Shown here: positions 53,641 to 64,000 of the stretch, piece after piece
Layout: each line of letters begins with the position of its first letter
Numbering within the stretch: the first letter of the stretch is position 1
Assembly (NCBI GenBank): GCA_021399435.1
Contig: JAJTUP010000001.1
Location: forward strand, 1,116,001 to 1,180,000
Direction of reading: 5' to 3'
DNA length: 64,000 bases
Origin: Diaporthe sp. PMI_573
Lineage: Eukaryota; Ascomycota; Sordariomycetes; Diaporthales; Diaporthaceae
The notes under the pieces: generated by a model
Seen by the model: the letters and a program-made list of their open reading frames with translations, nothing else
Told to the model about the DNA's origin: nothing
Database searches by the model: none
Translations under genes and position numbers: made by a program

Positions 53641-55855
53641 TGCTTCTGATGACCTGAATTGGGCTTACCGGCTCGTTAGCATTTCCTCGGTCATTCTGGA
53701 AGCGCGGTACCGTTCTGCATCTCAGAAGCCTGACAACGTCCAGTGCGCACCACCAAACTCAGGTGATTGGGTCAGAGGTGATCGAATCTGAGACCTGCCA
53801 GCCACTGAGCAACAGGTATACTCAGAGTCTGGCAGCTTCAAGCTGTCTAGGTAGAGGAACGGAGCGAAAGCCCATGGTTTGTGACGCTTTTGGGCAGCTA
53901 GGGGGAGCGGGCAGGGCTTCGTCTTGGCTTGAACGGGTAGGGGATGTGCTTGGATTCCATGGTGGAGAGTGGTAAGGGAAGTCGTTTGTGTGAGTTCAAT
54001 CGTGGTGAGTCAAAGGCAAAAAGAGAAAAACGAGGAGGAACGGGGAAAAGTGCGTAGGGAATTTCGGGGGCTTGGTGCCATGTGCTTTGGATGAAAAACA
54101 TTGATCTGGAGCTGGACTTACCTGAGATGATCGCTAAATGCCCCATGACTTGAGTGAACTGTCAGAGTCACAATCAAAGGAGAGAGGTGGAATTCGTAGA
54201 GGTAGTGAGAAAGGTACTGAAAACGTCGGAATGGAGAATGAAGATGTAGGGAGACTTGTTGGAACAGCGTGTGCAGATGCGGAATGGATTGGACACGTAT
54301 TACAACAAAGGCAGCGCGGAACGGTAGAGAAAATGAAGAGAACGACAGAACAGTGTCTAGAAGGTTTAGAAGGAAGCAGTGCCGTTTTCTGCGTGCTGTG
54401 GATAGTGAAAGGAGGTGCTGGTGATCGGGGCTTCTTTTCAAATGATAATGGAGGACGAGATGGTCAAGACTGTGCTGGAACTCACGGGAATGGACTTACC
54501 ATCAAGAGCGGTCTCGAGTATGCCGTTGGTGGCACAATCACCGTGCTTTGTGGGGATTTTCAGCCACGATTCGCAATCCGTACGTGATGCCAACATCCTT
54601 AACGCCTCGCCAGCAGCTTGTCGATTAGCACAAGTCAACTGAGAGCATGGCTTCGGGAAGGGTTCCTCTGGACGCTTGAAGTGGCTGTCCATGAGATCTA
54701 AACAGCTTGTGTGGTTGATAAGTGGTTGAATTCATGTTGACAAACATGTGTTCTGGGGGATCGAATAGGTATGCTTGTGCTCGAGAATACTACTAGGCAA
54801 CGAGATAGCAGCGACTTGCTCAACGATGGCCTAGGGGTATTTCTTTCTGACTATTTGGGGCAATGGGGTGTTTGAGGACGAATGATAGAGAGAGGAACAC
54901 AAAAGCAGATGACTGGGAAGAGACAAATGGTGAGGTGATGGGAAGAGAAGTGGAGTTGCTGACGCGGATGGACGGTGATTCTTACCCAGACGGCCGATGT
55001 AGCGAGTTTTCTACAGGATAAAAGGGGTGTACGCGAGAAGAACGGGGGTTGGCTTTGTTGACAAGGTGAAAATGCTTGTAGGGTGATGAAGGAGGGGAGA
55101 AGCAAAGAGGGACTTGACTTACCAGTTGACCTCATGGGGGATAGGCCGTGGAACAGATTGTTGGTATCCATCAACTGCCTGGGTCAGGATCAAGAAAGCA
55201 GAGAATCGGGGCGCGAAGAGAAGCATAGGTTGCTGGAGCAGTCAACAAGCGAGTGGGATCGGAGGAGGAGTTGGAATTAGAACCAGGATGGAAAAGTTGA
55301 GGTAAGAAGAATTAAGGAGATTTGAACCAGCAAGAATACACAAGCCCATGTGGACCAGATTGGTGCTTGGGAAAGGGTTGGAAATGGAAAGCGACGAAGG
55401 AGAGGTTTGAAATTAAAGCAGGGAATCTGGTCAAAAAGAAGCAGGAGCAGCCAGCTTCGGCAGCGGTTCGTGGCACAATGCGATTGGGCGAAGACCAGAT
55501 GAGGTTCCTTGACGGAAATGTGTGTCTCGACACACGCTTGAACCGTAAGAAGATGGCGGAAGGGGACGGAAGCCGAGAAACAGAATCAGAGAGCTACGAT
55601 ACATGCTACGATGCCTACAGGAGATTGAGCAAACCCGACACACTTGCCCTCGGTTCGCCAGCAGGAAAAATTACAAGCATGTAACGATGTGAGCACAACA
55701 ATTCAAAATGGATCACAGCTTCGGTGCATTCATAGTTACCGGAGGTACGCAACGAGGATTACTTGGAAGCGGAGATCACAGAAACAGTCATTAGGATGGA
55801 GATGCTGCTGTAGCCAGCTTCATCTCGGCAACGATTTCTCAGATCCTTCCACCAC
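53641..55855. other. No supported gene
   Basis: Several minus-strand frames of 60-107 aa and plus-strand frames up to 149 aa are rich in Ser/Leu or Glu/Arg and look like opposite readings of purine-rich DNA. Several donor-like ctta(c/t)c sites suggest 5' leader introns on the minus strand but no coding frame follows. Confidence 0.35.
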
Positions 55856-56270
55856 TTACCCAGACTTGGCATGCATGGCCGTCAGCCTTCCATCCTTCTG
55901 CGTATCCGTCCACCTCATCTTGCGATCCATCTTCCGGCGTGCCTCCTCCTTGAGCTGGGTCTTTTGCTCTTCCTGTCGAGCCTTGGCCTCTGCTACCTCC
56001 TTCCTCTGGGCTTTGGCTCGTCGACATTCCTCCGCCTCGCACAGCTGACAGGGATTGAACTTGGTGTAGCATTGGGAGGCATGCTTCTTGCAAATGAAGA
56101 GATGGCGGCCGAAGCAGGATGCCACCGGGGTTTTCTTGCAATCTGGACTGTGTGGCATATTTTTGTTAGCATGTGTAGCCGCGAGAATCACGCCATGTGC
56201 CAGCGTACCATCGATGGCGGCCACCGTTGGCGACCGAGGGCTTTGCCGGTTTCTTGTACTTATGGCTCAT
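55856..56270 (-). CDS. Small Cys/His-rich (zinc-type) protein with coiled coil, 117 aa
   Basis: Exon 56209-56270 (MSHKYKKPAKPSVANGGRHR) joins exon 55856-56147 across a 61-nt intron with a GTACGC donor, GCTAAC branch site and CACACAG acceptor. The splice creates C21-P-D-C24. Further possible ligands are C32, H36, C40, H43, C47, C54-Q-L-C57 and C62, a compact cluster that could hold two zinc ions. Residues 63-100 are a charged helix (RRAKAQRKEVAEAKARQEEQ). The frame ends TAA, but GG|GTAAGT overlaps that stop, so a further exon is possible. The splice fit makes this convincing. I do not recognise the family; an intracellular, perhaps nuclear, location is inferred from the lack of a signal peptide and the basic N-terminus. 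Confidence 0.6.
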
Positions 56271-57015
56271 GTTGACTTTCTTCTCGATGCTCTTTCAACT
56301 TGAACTGACCAGAGAACATGACTGGGGCGAATGGGTGCTTGGTGATGCCGTTTCCGTGCGTGAACCTCTGATATTCGGGTTCTTGGAGTGGCGGAAGACG
56401 CTGAGTAGAGGCCAGGGGAAGAAAGAATAGGTTATTCAGTTTCAGTTCTCAGAAAGCTGCTTGAAATGATGGCAGCGCTTGATTTCCAACGCCGGTTGAC
56501 AGCCTCACTATTCTAGGCATTGGGAATGAGATCAGGCCCGTTTTCAATGGGCTACAATAGCGACACTGTGCTGGATCAATGTTCAGACATCGTTTGCAGG
56601 ACTCCACAGCAAGTGGTGGGCACCGGCACTGTAAAATGTAGGTAGATCATTATTCTCAGCTACCATCTGGTCTTCGGGTCGTATTGTTTGCACAAGTCTG
56701 TTGATATGTTGCCGTTTGACTGAACTATACCCCGCGTTTGTCAGTGTTCCATGAACAAGTCGTCCAGTCGTTGGCATGGACCGCATTCTCTTTACCAACC
56801 TGGACGGCACTCAATTGTGTACTTGGTGCTGGGTCCATCTCAAGTGAATGGGTTGGATGTTGCATGGTGCATTTCATTGAACTACCAGCCTACATAGCTA
56901 GCGACTTGAAGTGATCCTACCACAAGCAGCAATCTGTTGCACCATCCCTACCAGAAGCCTCTCAATTTTGTGCATTAAGACAACTCCTCATCAAAGACAT
57001 CACAACAAACTCGAA
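56271..57015. other. Divergent intergenic region
   Basis: Shared upstream flank of the minus-strand gene at 56.27 kb and the plus-strand gene at 57.0 kb. CAA/CAC-rich sequence just before 57016 looks like a fungal leader. No repeats or other genes are seen. Confidence 0.5.
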
Positions 57016-57534
57016 ATGGGTCCTCGCAAGATGTCCAAGTCCAACCCCCTTCTCGAGGCCCCCGCCACGCCGCCTCGCCCTCGCGTGATCTGCCCTGGTT
57101 GCTCGACCGAGCTCACCATTCACAAGATGCTCTCCACCGCTGAGGCGTTCGTCTACGCCTCCAAGACCGACATGAAGGCGCTCGGCATCGAGTGCACGAA
57201 CGATTCCTGCCCCCTCTACGTTGTGGGCATCGAGAACGTCGACGAGAAGCTCCTCGTCAACCCCATGGTCAAGAAGTGCGTCGAGGCCGCCAAGAAGGAG
57301 CGTGCTGCTCTCGATGCTGCCGAGAAGGAGAAGAAGGCGGAGGACAAGAAGGCCAAGTACGCCAGCTACGACCCCTTCTCCGGAGCCAAAGAGAAGGCGG
57401 CCGAGGAGGCCATGCACCGGGCAAAGAGCCAGAAGGACGAGACGGAGAAGATCTCCAAGAACTGGGAGAAGATCCAGAAGACCGCTGCGAAGCTGAACGA
57501 GCTGGAGAGCAAGGGCCCCATCTCCGAGCAGTAG
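57016..57534 (+). CDS. Putative zinc-binding coiled-coil protein, 172 aa
   Basis: A single intact exon from ATG 57016 (context cgaaATGGG) to TAG. After a basic, Pro-rich start, C26-P-G-C29 and C60-T-N-D-S-C65 frame a conserved-looking domain (STELTIHKMLSTAEAFVYAS, KTDMKALGIE) of the CxxC...CxxxxC type. Residues 80-165 are a long Lys/Glu/Ala coiled coil (KKERAALDAAEKEKKAEDKK ... EKISKNWEKIQKTAAKLNEL). Codon use is strongly biased to C/G at third positions, more than in its neighbours, which suggests good expression or strong selection. There are no membrane or signal segments. The minus-strand 217-aa ORF over the same span is a shadow of this biased codon use. Family is not recognised. Confidence 0.7.
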   Translation: MGPRKMSKSNPLLEAPATPPRPRVICPGCSTELTIHKMLSTAEAFVYASKTDMKALGIECTNDSCPLYVVGIENVDEKLLVNPMVKKCVEAAKKERAALDAAEKEKKAEDKKAKYASYDPFSGAKEKAAEEAMHRAKSQKDETEKISKNWEKIQKTAAKLNELESKGPISEQ

Positions 57535-59354
57535 ATAATCCTCATCCTGCTGCAGCGTCGCCATGGTAGGATGATCCCAGATTCGGACCTCCATCATTTC
57601 ACTCACTAACAGCAAATAGAGGCATGCAAAATACCAACTTCAGAGTGGCCGATGGGCGACATCGACATAACGGCGACAGCATGCTGTTGTCATGGCCCGA
57701 CAAAATGACCCACTATCCGGGACAGCAAGTTGGAGGTGTTAATTGGAACAATACACAAGGATAAAGGAGGACTCGAGCATGTGACAGGCTCCAGAAAGGA
57801 TTGGCAGAAGTCATGGTAGTCAATTGATAGACACAAATCTTAATTTGGCCGTGGTCTGCTTTCATGTCAACAAATGCATGTGTGTCCGAAATTATGTTGG
57901 TCCAGATCCTGGGTGTAATTCTCAATTCAATGAGAGCAATGGACAAGAGGGTCAAAATGAATTCATCATTGTGCAATTGAAATTACATGAAAGAGGGATG
58001 AGTCGATTGCATGACGTTAAAATGTGGTTGACCGGGTGTCGTGGGGCTGCGCCTCACTCAGCCTTATCGGCACTAGTAGGCTTATCGCCTGTGGCGCTAT
58101 TGGCGGGGTAACCTTGTTAGTCGCACTATCGTAGCCTTGCCGGCCGGCACACTAGTCTACATGCAGGTCATCAATTGCCAGAAGGCTGTCCCGCCTGTAA
58201 TTCAACACATCATAGATGCATTGAAATCACCTTCCGTACCGGTCAGTCCAGAATCGTCACTATAAGGCTGCGCTCTGCCAGCATAAGCTGATACTCAACT
58301 TTAGGTCACTTGGACGATATCACAGGTTGCGCGACTGCCCATGTTTCTTCAAACATGAAATAGATTGGAGAATCTCCGTCAACCTGCCTCTCTTTCACGC
58401 AATGCTGGGCACCACTCAGGAAAACAGAGAGGCTGAAGGCCGCTCCGGACCGGAACATACTACTGTCATGGCGTACCTTGTTCCCGAGACAGATGATTAC
58501 TTCTGGAGAGCCGCCGAGACTTTGAGAAGATGATCCTCTGTGCGGGCGCGGGTTGGCGTGGATGGAGCACATACCGGTACGCCCCAGCCGAAGCCCGCAT
58601 ACCATTCCGAGAGGCCTTGGTCCGCAACAAAGCAGTAACTATGATATCTGCGGCCCGACAGTCATCCTGTGCGCTAAGCTATCCGGGAGAGTCTATGCTT
58701 TCTAGAAGCCGACCCACCAAGCACGAATGTGGCGTGCTCCTCAAGCATCCGTGGACATAAGAAATTCGAACAAAGACCTTGTGAGCGAGTACAAGGAACA
58801 GGACACGTGGATTGGCCGGCGGGAAGGGAGGCTACCATGGCGCTGGCGAGCACATTGAGTCGGATGCAATAGGATTAACACATTGGTGTGGTAGCAAGTG
58901 AAGCTGATGCCTGGCGAGAATGGCATTGACAGAAAGAGGAGGATACAAGCAAGAGGAGGATGTAAGACTTGGGAGAATACAAGCCTGCATGCCATGCACT
59001 TGGAACGATATCCGAGCCTAAAGAACATGCAACCGCAGATGAGCACGAGCTATGCCCACAGAGTGGACCAGGAGAATATGCACTGGGAAATCCGGTCAGC
59101 CAAGAAGCGATGACTGAACACAGAGAATGGGCCGAGGACCCCCATCAAGCACTTCAAGGGACAAAGTATGAAACCGGAGCACGATTCCCCATGCTACCAT
59201 TAGCCTTCACGAGCACTTGTCTGCCGCCTGGCCTACTTCCATGCCAGCCAGGGCCCCACATCTCACTTACCTGCCTTGGGTCGCGGTGCCTTCTTTTACT
59301 TCCTTTGCTCTCATACATGGCATCCTTGGCAGTTGAGCGCTCATCAACGCACAT
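57535..59354. other. No supported gene
   Basis: Short ORFs without motifs. The 3' flank of the 57.0 kb gene is included. Confidence 0.45.
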
Positions 59355-60310
59355 TTGCTTCAGAGCGCAGGCGTAACACACGCGCGTGTCCCAGTCCCAG
59401 CATCTGTCGCATGGCTGGACTGTGGTCCGGGTGCCGGAATACCGGCAAGAAACAGATACTCATCACTCGGAGCTGCGAACACCTTCACAAGCATATTTGG
59501 GCCCTGCGCAAAGACACGGGCGGCAATGTCAGGAGTCGGCTATACGCCGCGAGGTTTTAAATCGTACCCGGGAGCGAAGTGGTGGATATTCGATACGCTG
59601 CGAGATGGATTTGACGACCAATTTGACATGCGCGACGGGCATATACTATGCGCGGACTCAAGGCCTCGTTGCGTTGACGCACCAGGTACGTCGACCGAGG
59701 CGTTGCCATATTTTTCAGCGCATCACCCGAAGGCTTTACGCCCTCAGGAGCAAACTCGAGACCAAGCCCCCATGACTTCGAGGCTGTGTCATCGTCCGCC
59801 TCGAGGACCGCACTCGCAGTCGCACGGGATAGCGCGCTGGATCACGCCGGATCATGCGCGAGCTTTCAACGGCGCTCCACAAGCTCTTTTCCACGAGGCA
59901 AGGCGATCAACAGATTCTCAAAGCCACCACTTCAGAGTCGTCAGTCTCGAGTGGCGCTGAGATCGGATCAACTCCAGAGCACTTTGTTCCGTGTCCGTTG
60001 CAGCAAGAGGTGCCTGGAGCTGTCGCCTTTGTTGCACAGTTGGAGTATTCAACATGGATACGATCAAAGTCAAGCATCGACCGTTATTGCTCAGGTGAGC
60101 TTGGCTGATTAAATTGCAGGGGGCAATCGCTGAGCATGAAGAGGCCCAATGTCCAGAACTACCCATCCTGCTTATCGGTGCCCGGGAAGGTGGGCGAGCA
60201 GGGTCTCCAACCAGTCACCGCTCAACCCTGAGTCAGTGTGTTTTCATGGATTCGGAAAGATGGGCAGCACATCATCAAGGCCCTCAGGGAAGGCTATCTC
60301 GGCTTGTTTA
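59355..60310 (+). pseudogene. Possible decayed gene
   Basis: Plus-strand frames here look partly coding: SGGYSIRCEMDLTTNLTCAT with GIYYARTQGLVALTHQ, ending at a GTACGT donor at 59683, then HDFEAVSSSASRTALAVARD and EVPGAVAFVAQLEYSTW in other frames. A 25-nt GTGAGC...TTGCAG near 60.09 kb is too short for an intron. No consistent model emerges and no family is recognised. Confidence 0.25.
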
Positions 60311-61582
60311 ACGTACCAGGGATCAGCCCCCGTTACCAGATGTGCATATGAGTCGTTGACCCAGCACATGATGCATTGTTTCCCTGCGCCAGTCATGGAC
60401 CTTGCTCTCCCGAGCCACGCGAGCTCCTGCTGCATCCAGCAGCGGTGGCTGTCTAGTTTATGACAGCAACAGATGCTAATGCTGCCATTTGACAAGACAC
60501 ACTGGCACAGAGCTTCGGGGATGTTCTATTTTCAGACATCTTGTTTTTAAGGCCTCATATGCAGGTATGCGGGCCCCATCTGCGCCTTGGTCGTGCGCAC
60601 GCGGTGCATCACAGTCGTCCCGGAACGATTGATGGCATGAGCCCAAGAAGCCGCATGCGATACAGAGCAGTTCGCGATGTTCTGAGGCCATGTTCATCTT
60701 TACCCAAACAGACGGACTCGCGGTTAGCACGGCTGCAGGGAGCAGCTCCCTTCACAAAGCTGCCCGAACAATTCCACAAGCCGCCGATCAGTGCCAGCTG
60801 TTGGACACAGCTGCAAGGTACAGCTCTTTGCATGAAGCCGGTCCTGGATATGGCCTATCAGCGGCGTTGTTCGGGACGAACCGAGGGGCGAATGAACTCA
60901 ATGCGCTCGAAACATTTTCTTGGGAGTTCCTGAGCTTAACGTCTAAAATAGTCATGCGCAAGCTGCGCCGGCTGAGAGCAAGCATTCCAGTGGTGCCGGT
61001 GTTTAAAGATCGTCCACGGGCGAGTCAAGCCCTATATCCCATGGTCCTGGCCAAGAGGCCGTGGTATCCAGCTGCTCGATCCATGTCATCTTATCGTATC
61101 CACACCTGGCCCATGTTTCCCCAGACGGCCGGGAATCCCACCGTCTGAAACAGGAGGGCTTCCACTGCACAGCCGTCAACCGCACAGGGTCATGACTCGG
61201 AGCCGCACCGCAGCGGCGGAGAAGCAAGGCTCGCCGGGCAGCCCACCTCATCTCCGAATTTAGATCTCTCTCAGCGCCGTCACGCGCGTGATCGAACCGG
61301 TCTCTTGGAGCACACCGGCCCAGCGGTGCCCGTGGCGACAAGCTTAAATACTCTAGGTTCAGCCCTCCAGGGCTGAGATCGGATGGCAGCTAATCTGTTT
61401 CGCAAGCCAGCTGCCATTTTTGGATACCTTTCATTCTTTTACTTCCGTGCGAAGCCTGTGTGTGCTATTTCGTCACTCATTTTCGTCGAACCCAATTCGC
61501 CTCCAAGCTTTTCTTCCGGCCGGGAGCCCCCTGACACCTTACGCCCCCAACGACTTAGCCGTGCAACGAAACACCAAACAAC
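60311..61582. other. No supported gene; promoter side of the secreted-protein gene
   Basis: ORFs up to 152 aa without motifs. A cttaaatactctagg element at 61343-61357 lies about 230 bp before the ATG at 61583 and could be its TATA-like box. Confidence 0.4.
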
Positions 61583-62364
61583 ATGTACATCACACCAGTG
61601 GCTCTCCTGTCCCTCTTGGGCGCCGCCCAAGCTCTGGCGCCGCCAAAGATCCTCTCGTTCGACGACGTCATTGTTCCCAACGAAGATGGCACATCATATT
61701 CGGTTATGAAGGATTTTGAATATGGCATCCAAAAGTCAAAGCGCGAGATGCTCAACAAGAGGGCGAAACACAGCCCTCCATCCATCCCATCGGCGGCTGC
61801 CCTTGACAAGCGGTGCGATGAGAGCACAGAGGTCCAGGTGATCAGTGACACCAACTTCAACAACTGGGACGTCGCCATGTCGCCAGTCATCTCCAACACC
61901 GGGTCAAGCATGGCCACCGTTTCCGTCTCCAAGGGCTACGAGGTCGGCAACAGTCTGTCGGTAGGTTTTCCGGATCCATCTTCACCACACTCCACAAACA
62001 CGCATGCTAACCACTCCGCAAATAGATCACAGAGAGCGCTTCATGGACGGTGGTCCCCGAGATCCTGACATTGTCCCTGTCAATCACCACCACCACGACC
62101 TGGACAACAACCGACTCCGAGACCTTCACCTTCTGGGTGCCCGCTGGCGAGCACGGCCTGGTCGTCAGCCAGCCCTACGTGCGCCGCGTCACCGGCAACC
62201 TCGTCACGGGCTGCACCGACTCACCAAGCTACGAGCCCTTCACCTCGGACTCGTACAGCAGCCAGACCTACAACTCCATGTCCTGGGTCAAGGGCCCCAT
62301 CATTCTTTGCAACAGCACCCAGTACCCCGTCCCATTCTGCAACGGGCAGGGCGTCCACAAATAG
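61583..62364 (+). CDS. Secreted effector-like protein, 238 aa (CELP0028-like)
   Basis: Exons 61583-61960 and 62026-62364 join in frame through a 65-nt intron (GTAGGT donor, GCTAACC branch, AATAG acceptor). The N-terminus MYITPVALLSLLGAAQALA is a clear signal peptide. A propeptide-like segment has two dibasic KR sites (LNKR, LDKR). The mature part begins CDESTEVQVISDTNF and contains N-W-D-V-A-M-S-P-V, Ser/Thr-rich beta-strand segments (SITTTTTWTTTDSETFTF) and VSQPYVRRVTGN. It ends G-C-T-D-S-P, I-L-C-N-S-T and F-C-N-G-Q-G-V-H-K; four cysteines in all. From memory this architecture matches fungal proteins annotated as CELP0028-like candidate effectors; I could not search. It would act outside the cell. 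Intact gene, good codon bias. Confidence 0.75.
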
Positions 62365-63903
62365 AAGAGGTGATGGATTGATTGATAGCTAGGTGGCTGA
62401 GTGAATTGGATTGCGGGAGAGCGGCAGTGAGCAGTCTCGGGATGGATTGATCTTGGGCAACAGGTCCGGCATATATGGAGCTGCCCCAGCCTTTTTTATC
62501 TTCATGTGTAGATACTCATGATTTCAAATGTATATGATATGGCTTACGCAAAAACACTGTTCTTGGTCGTCGGTTCCTCTCTGTGAACCATTGGGCATTC
62601 AATATGCTTTAACTCGATCATCTCTATTTCATTAGATTCAACTCCTTCAAATCACCACTGTGAACTGCCGAGAGCATAAAACCAGAGGAGGTCGTTATCA
62701 TGTTCCGGCTGCAAAGCAGGCAAGGCAAGGTAGTTTGTAAGGTCAAAACCGCATGTGACGACTAAAAGCTTTCAAACGCGAAGCAGAATGTGAGGCACTC
62801 TGCTACCACTCATTTAACTGATAAACCTTTATACGGCACAGGTATCCATCATTACTTCATCTCCTACCACCATGGACCCATTGTGCAAAGAGAGTCAATG
62901 GGAACTGCATCTCGCAGAGACCTCCTCGGGTGATGGTCTGACGAAATCCTTCCGGGGGCTCCAGGATGCTCAACGTCCGAGCATAGCCCGGGGAAACTTA
63001 GGCGGCCTAACAGGAGGATCCTGCTGGAGAGTACTCGTCCAATTGGGCTCACACTCAATTGGGCTCACACTGGTGCTTGCTCGAATCAGCTGCGGGATAG
63101 TGCAGCCCTGGAGCAGCTCTTCAGCCAGAGGGCGGAACTGTTCTCATAGGGGTTTGCCTGCTCGGTGAAGAGAATCTGGGCAGAGATGTGGCCTGCAGGC
63201 ATCAGGTTGTTGCGCGCCTTACGGTAGGAATGGATGCTGTCCGGAAAGTCCACCAGATCTATGGATCTCTGTCCAGGAGCCCTTGTCAAGCAACCTTGAA
63301 TATCCCTATGGTCTTAGGAATTACAGCACACTCAGAAGAGCTTTGGCTGAGCTCGTTACCGTGGGACCATCCTCGGTGCTAATGATGTGGGTCGTCATTG
63401 TGAATGACTGGTCTCAATGGTCCCCTCTGGACCGTTGCATATTTCCGGCTTGATGAAGTGTTAGTACCGCTGGGCTTCTGTGAGCCTTTTCTCGTCTTCT
63501 TCAGGCTTTACTGGAGGGCCCTCTGGTGCACGGTTGTCCACACGCCAGACGTCATGTGGTTGAAGATAAGGTTCTCGTCCTGCCCGCCTTTGCTGAGGAG
63601 TCTCGACAAGATGACTAGTGTCAGGCTGCGTCAGGGCAAGGGTGATCTTCGGCAGCATCCACTTGGAGTTGTTCTCGGCTTCAACTCGCAGCTAATCGAA
63701 ATGCTCGGAGGCCCCAGTAAAGGGCTCAGGGGCATTTGACAGGGCGCTCGCGTGCAGATAGTGGAGTGCGGTTGTGCCTTTGGATCTAGAGAAGGAAGAC
63801 ACGGAAATGTGATCCTCCTCTGCTTCATGCTCCTTGATCTCATTCTTCAAACAAACCATCCACCCACCACATTTTTAGGCGTAGAGGCAGTGACGGCCAC
63901 AGC
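62365..63903. other. No firm gene; weak minus-strand coding character at 63.1-63.85 kb
   Basis: A minus-strand frame LPKITLALTQPDTSHLVETP with EDEKRLTEAQ (63.66-63.46 kb) and pieces near 63.25 kb read like a decayed gene in line with the exon at the right edge. No ATG or consistent frame is found. Confidence 0.3.
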
Positions 63904-63975
63904 TCAGCACTGGATCATGGCGGGCATATTATGCTCGATATTGCGGTCCAGGTCCCGGTGTAGGTCGTGTAGGTC
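63904..63975 (-). CDS. Last exon of a gene entering from the right edge
   Basis: Read on the minus strand from the window edge, TTGACTAACAATATGGTTCAG is a textbook 3' splice site (branch CTAAC, acceptor CAG at 63976). It is followed by 23 codons and TGA: DLHDLHRDLDRNIEHNMPAM, then I-Q-C. The piece is helical and charged with Leu/His heptad-like spacing. The rest of the gene lies outside the window. The ORF is short, so the call depends on the splice site. Confidence 0.35.
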   Translation of the reverse strand, partial: DLHDLHRDLDRNIEHNMPAMIQC

Positions 63976-64000
63976 CTGAACCATATTGTTAGTCAATGCC

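Noticed and set aside
53735..53825. tRNA-like sequence on the minus strand (GTTGCTCAGTGG ... AGATTCGATCACC)
   Set aside because: A-box and B-box-like words are present, but they are only about 20 nt apart and no cloverleaf or acceptor stem can be formed; probably chance or a badly degenerate SINE.
56962..57615. 217-aa minus-strand ORF rich in Leu/Gly
   Set aside because: It is the complement of the strongly biased 57.0 kb gene; the Leu-rich composition is what the reverse of Lys/Glu/GAG-AAG codons gives.
1..64000. Transposon as the cause of the repeats and duplications
   Set aside because: I found no transposase, reverse transcriptase, integrase, long terminal repeats or terminal inverted repeats; a decayed element whose core lies outside the window cannot be excluded.

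Overview
The window looks like nuclear DNA of a filamentous ascomycete (Pezizomycotina, most likely a Sordariomycete). Genes are spaced 1-5 kb apart. Where the reading frame demands a splice, the introns are short (44-99 nt), usually with GTAAGT-like donors, CTAAC/CTGAC-like branch sites and CAG/TAG acceptors. The only families I recognise are fungal ones. I see no bacterial operons, ribosome binding sites, tRNA or rRNA genes, and no transposase or reverse transcriptase. No species is assigned.

The layout alternates a few intact genes with long stretches of decayed ones. From 1 to 6 kb there is the 5' end of a minus-strand gene running off the left edge, then two tandem-repeat blocks and DNA without convincing genes. 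From 6 to 11.7 kb are two decayed plus-strand gene units; the second carries a frameshifted BIR-like zinc domain. From 13.7 to 17.5 kb are two good minus-strand genes: a four-exon cytosolic-type metallopeptidase homologue of 790 aa whose HExxH glutamate is replaced by glutamine, and a 207-aa protein with a two-CxxC domain and a charged tail. From 20.4 to 35.3 kb is a mostly minus-strand series of decayed units with recognisable promoters (about 25.5, 29.3, 31.3 and 35.3 kb). It includes a few intact small ORFs (22.2, 28.7, 32.4 and 34.7 kb). From 37 to 40.4 kb are more frameshifted plus-strand pieces and one minus-strand gene broken at a T7 run.

From 41 to 47 kb is the best-preserved block: a small TMEM254/DUF4499-like membrane protein, an unknown two-exon protein, an eight-cysteine secreted protein, a three-exon C2H2 zinc-finger protein, and small Lys/Glu-rich and Cys-containing ORFs. 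From 47.5 to 53.6 kb is a graveyard of CCCH-type zinc-finger genes. Two small putative zinc-binding genes follow (55.9 and 57.0 kb), then a two-exon secreted effector-like gene at 61.6 kb and a terminal exon at the right edge.

The unifying theme is local expansion and decay of small, fast-evolving, Cys/His-rich (probably zinc-binding) and coiled-coil proteins: CxxC...TCNxC, BIR-like, C2H2, CCCH and other CxxC forms. Two units 18-19 kb apart on opposite strands share a promoter block and a coding patch, so at least part of this is duplication of one ancestral gene. Genes were reconstructed by eye; all function statements rest on motifs and family memory, not on searches.
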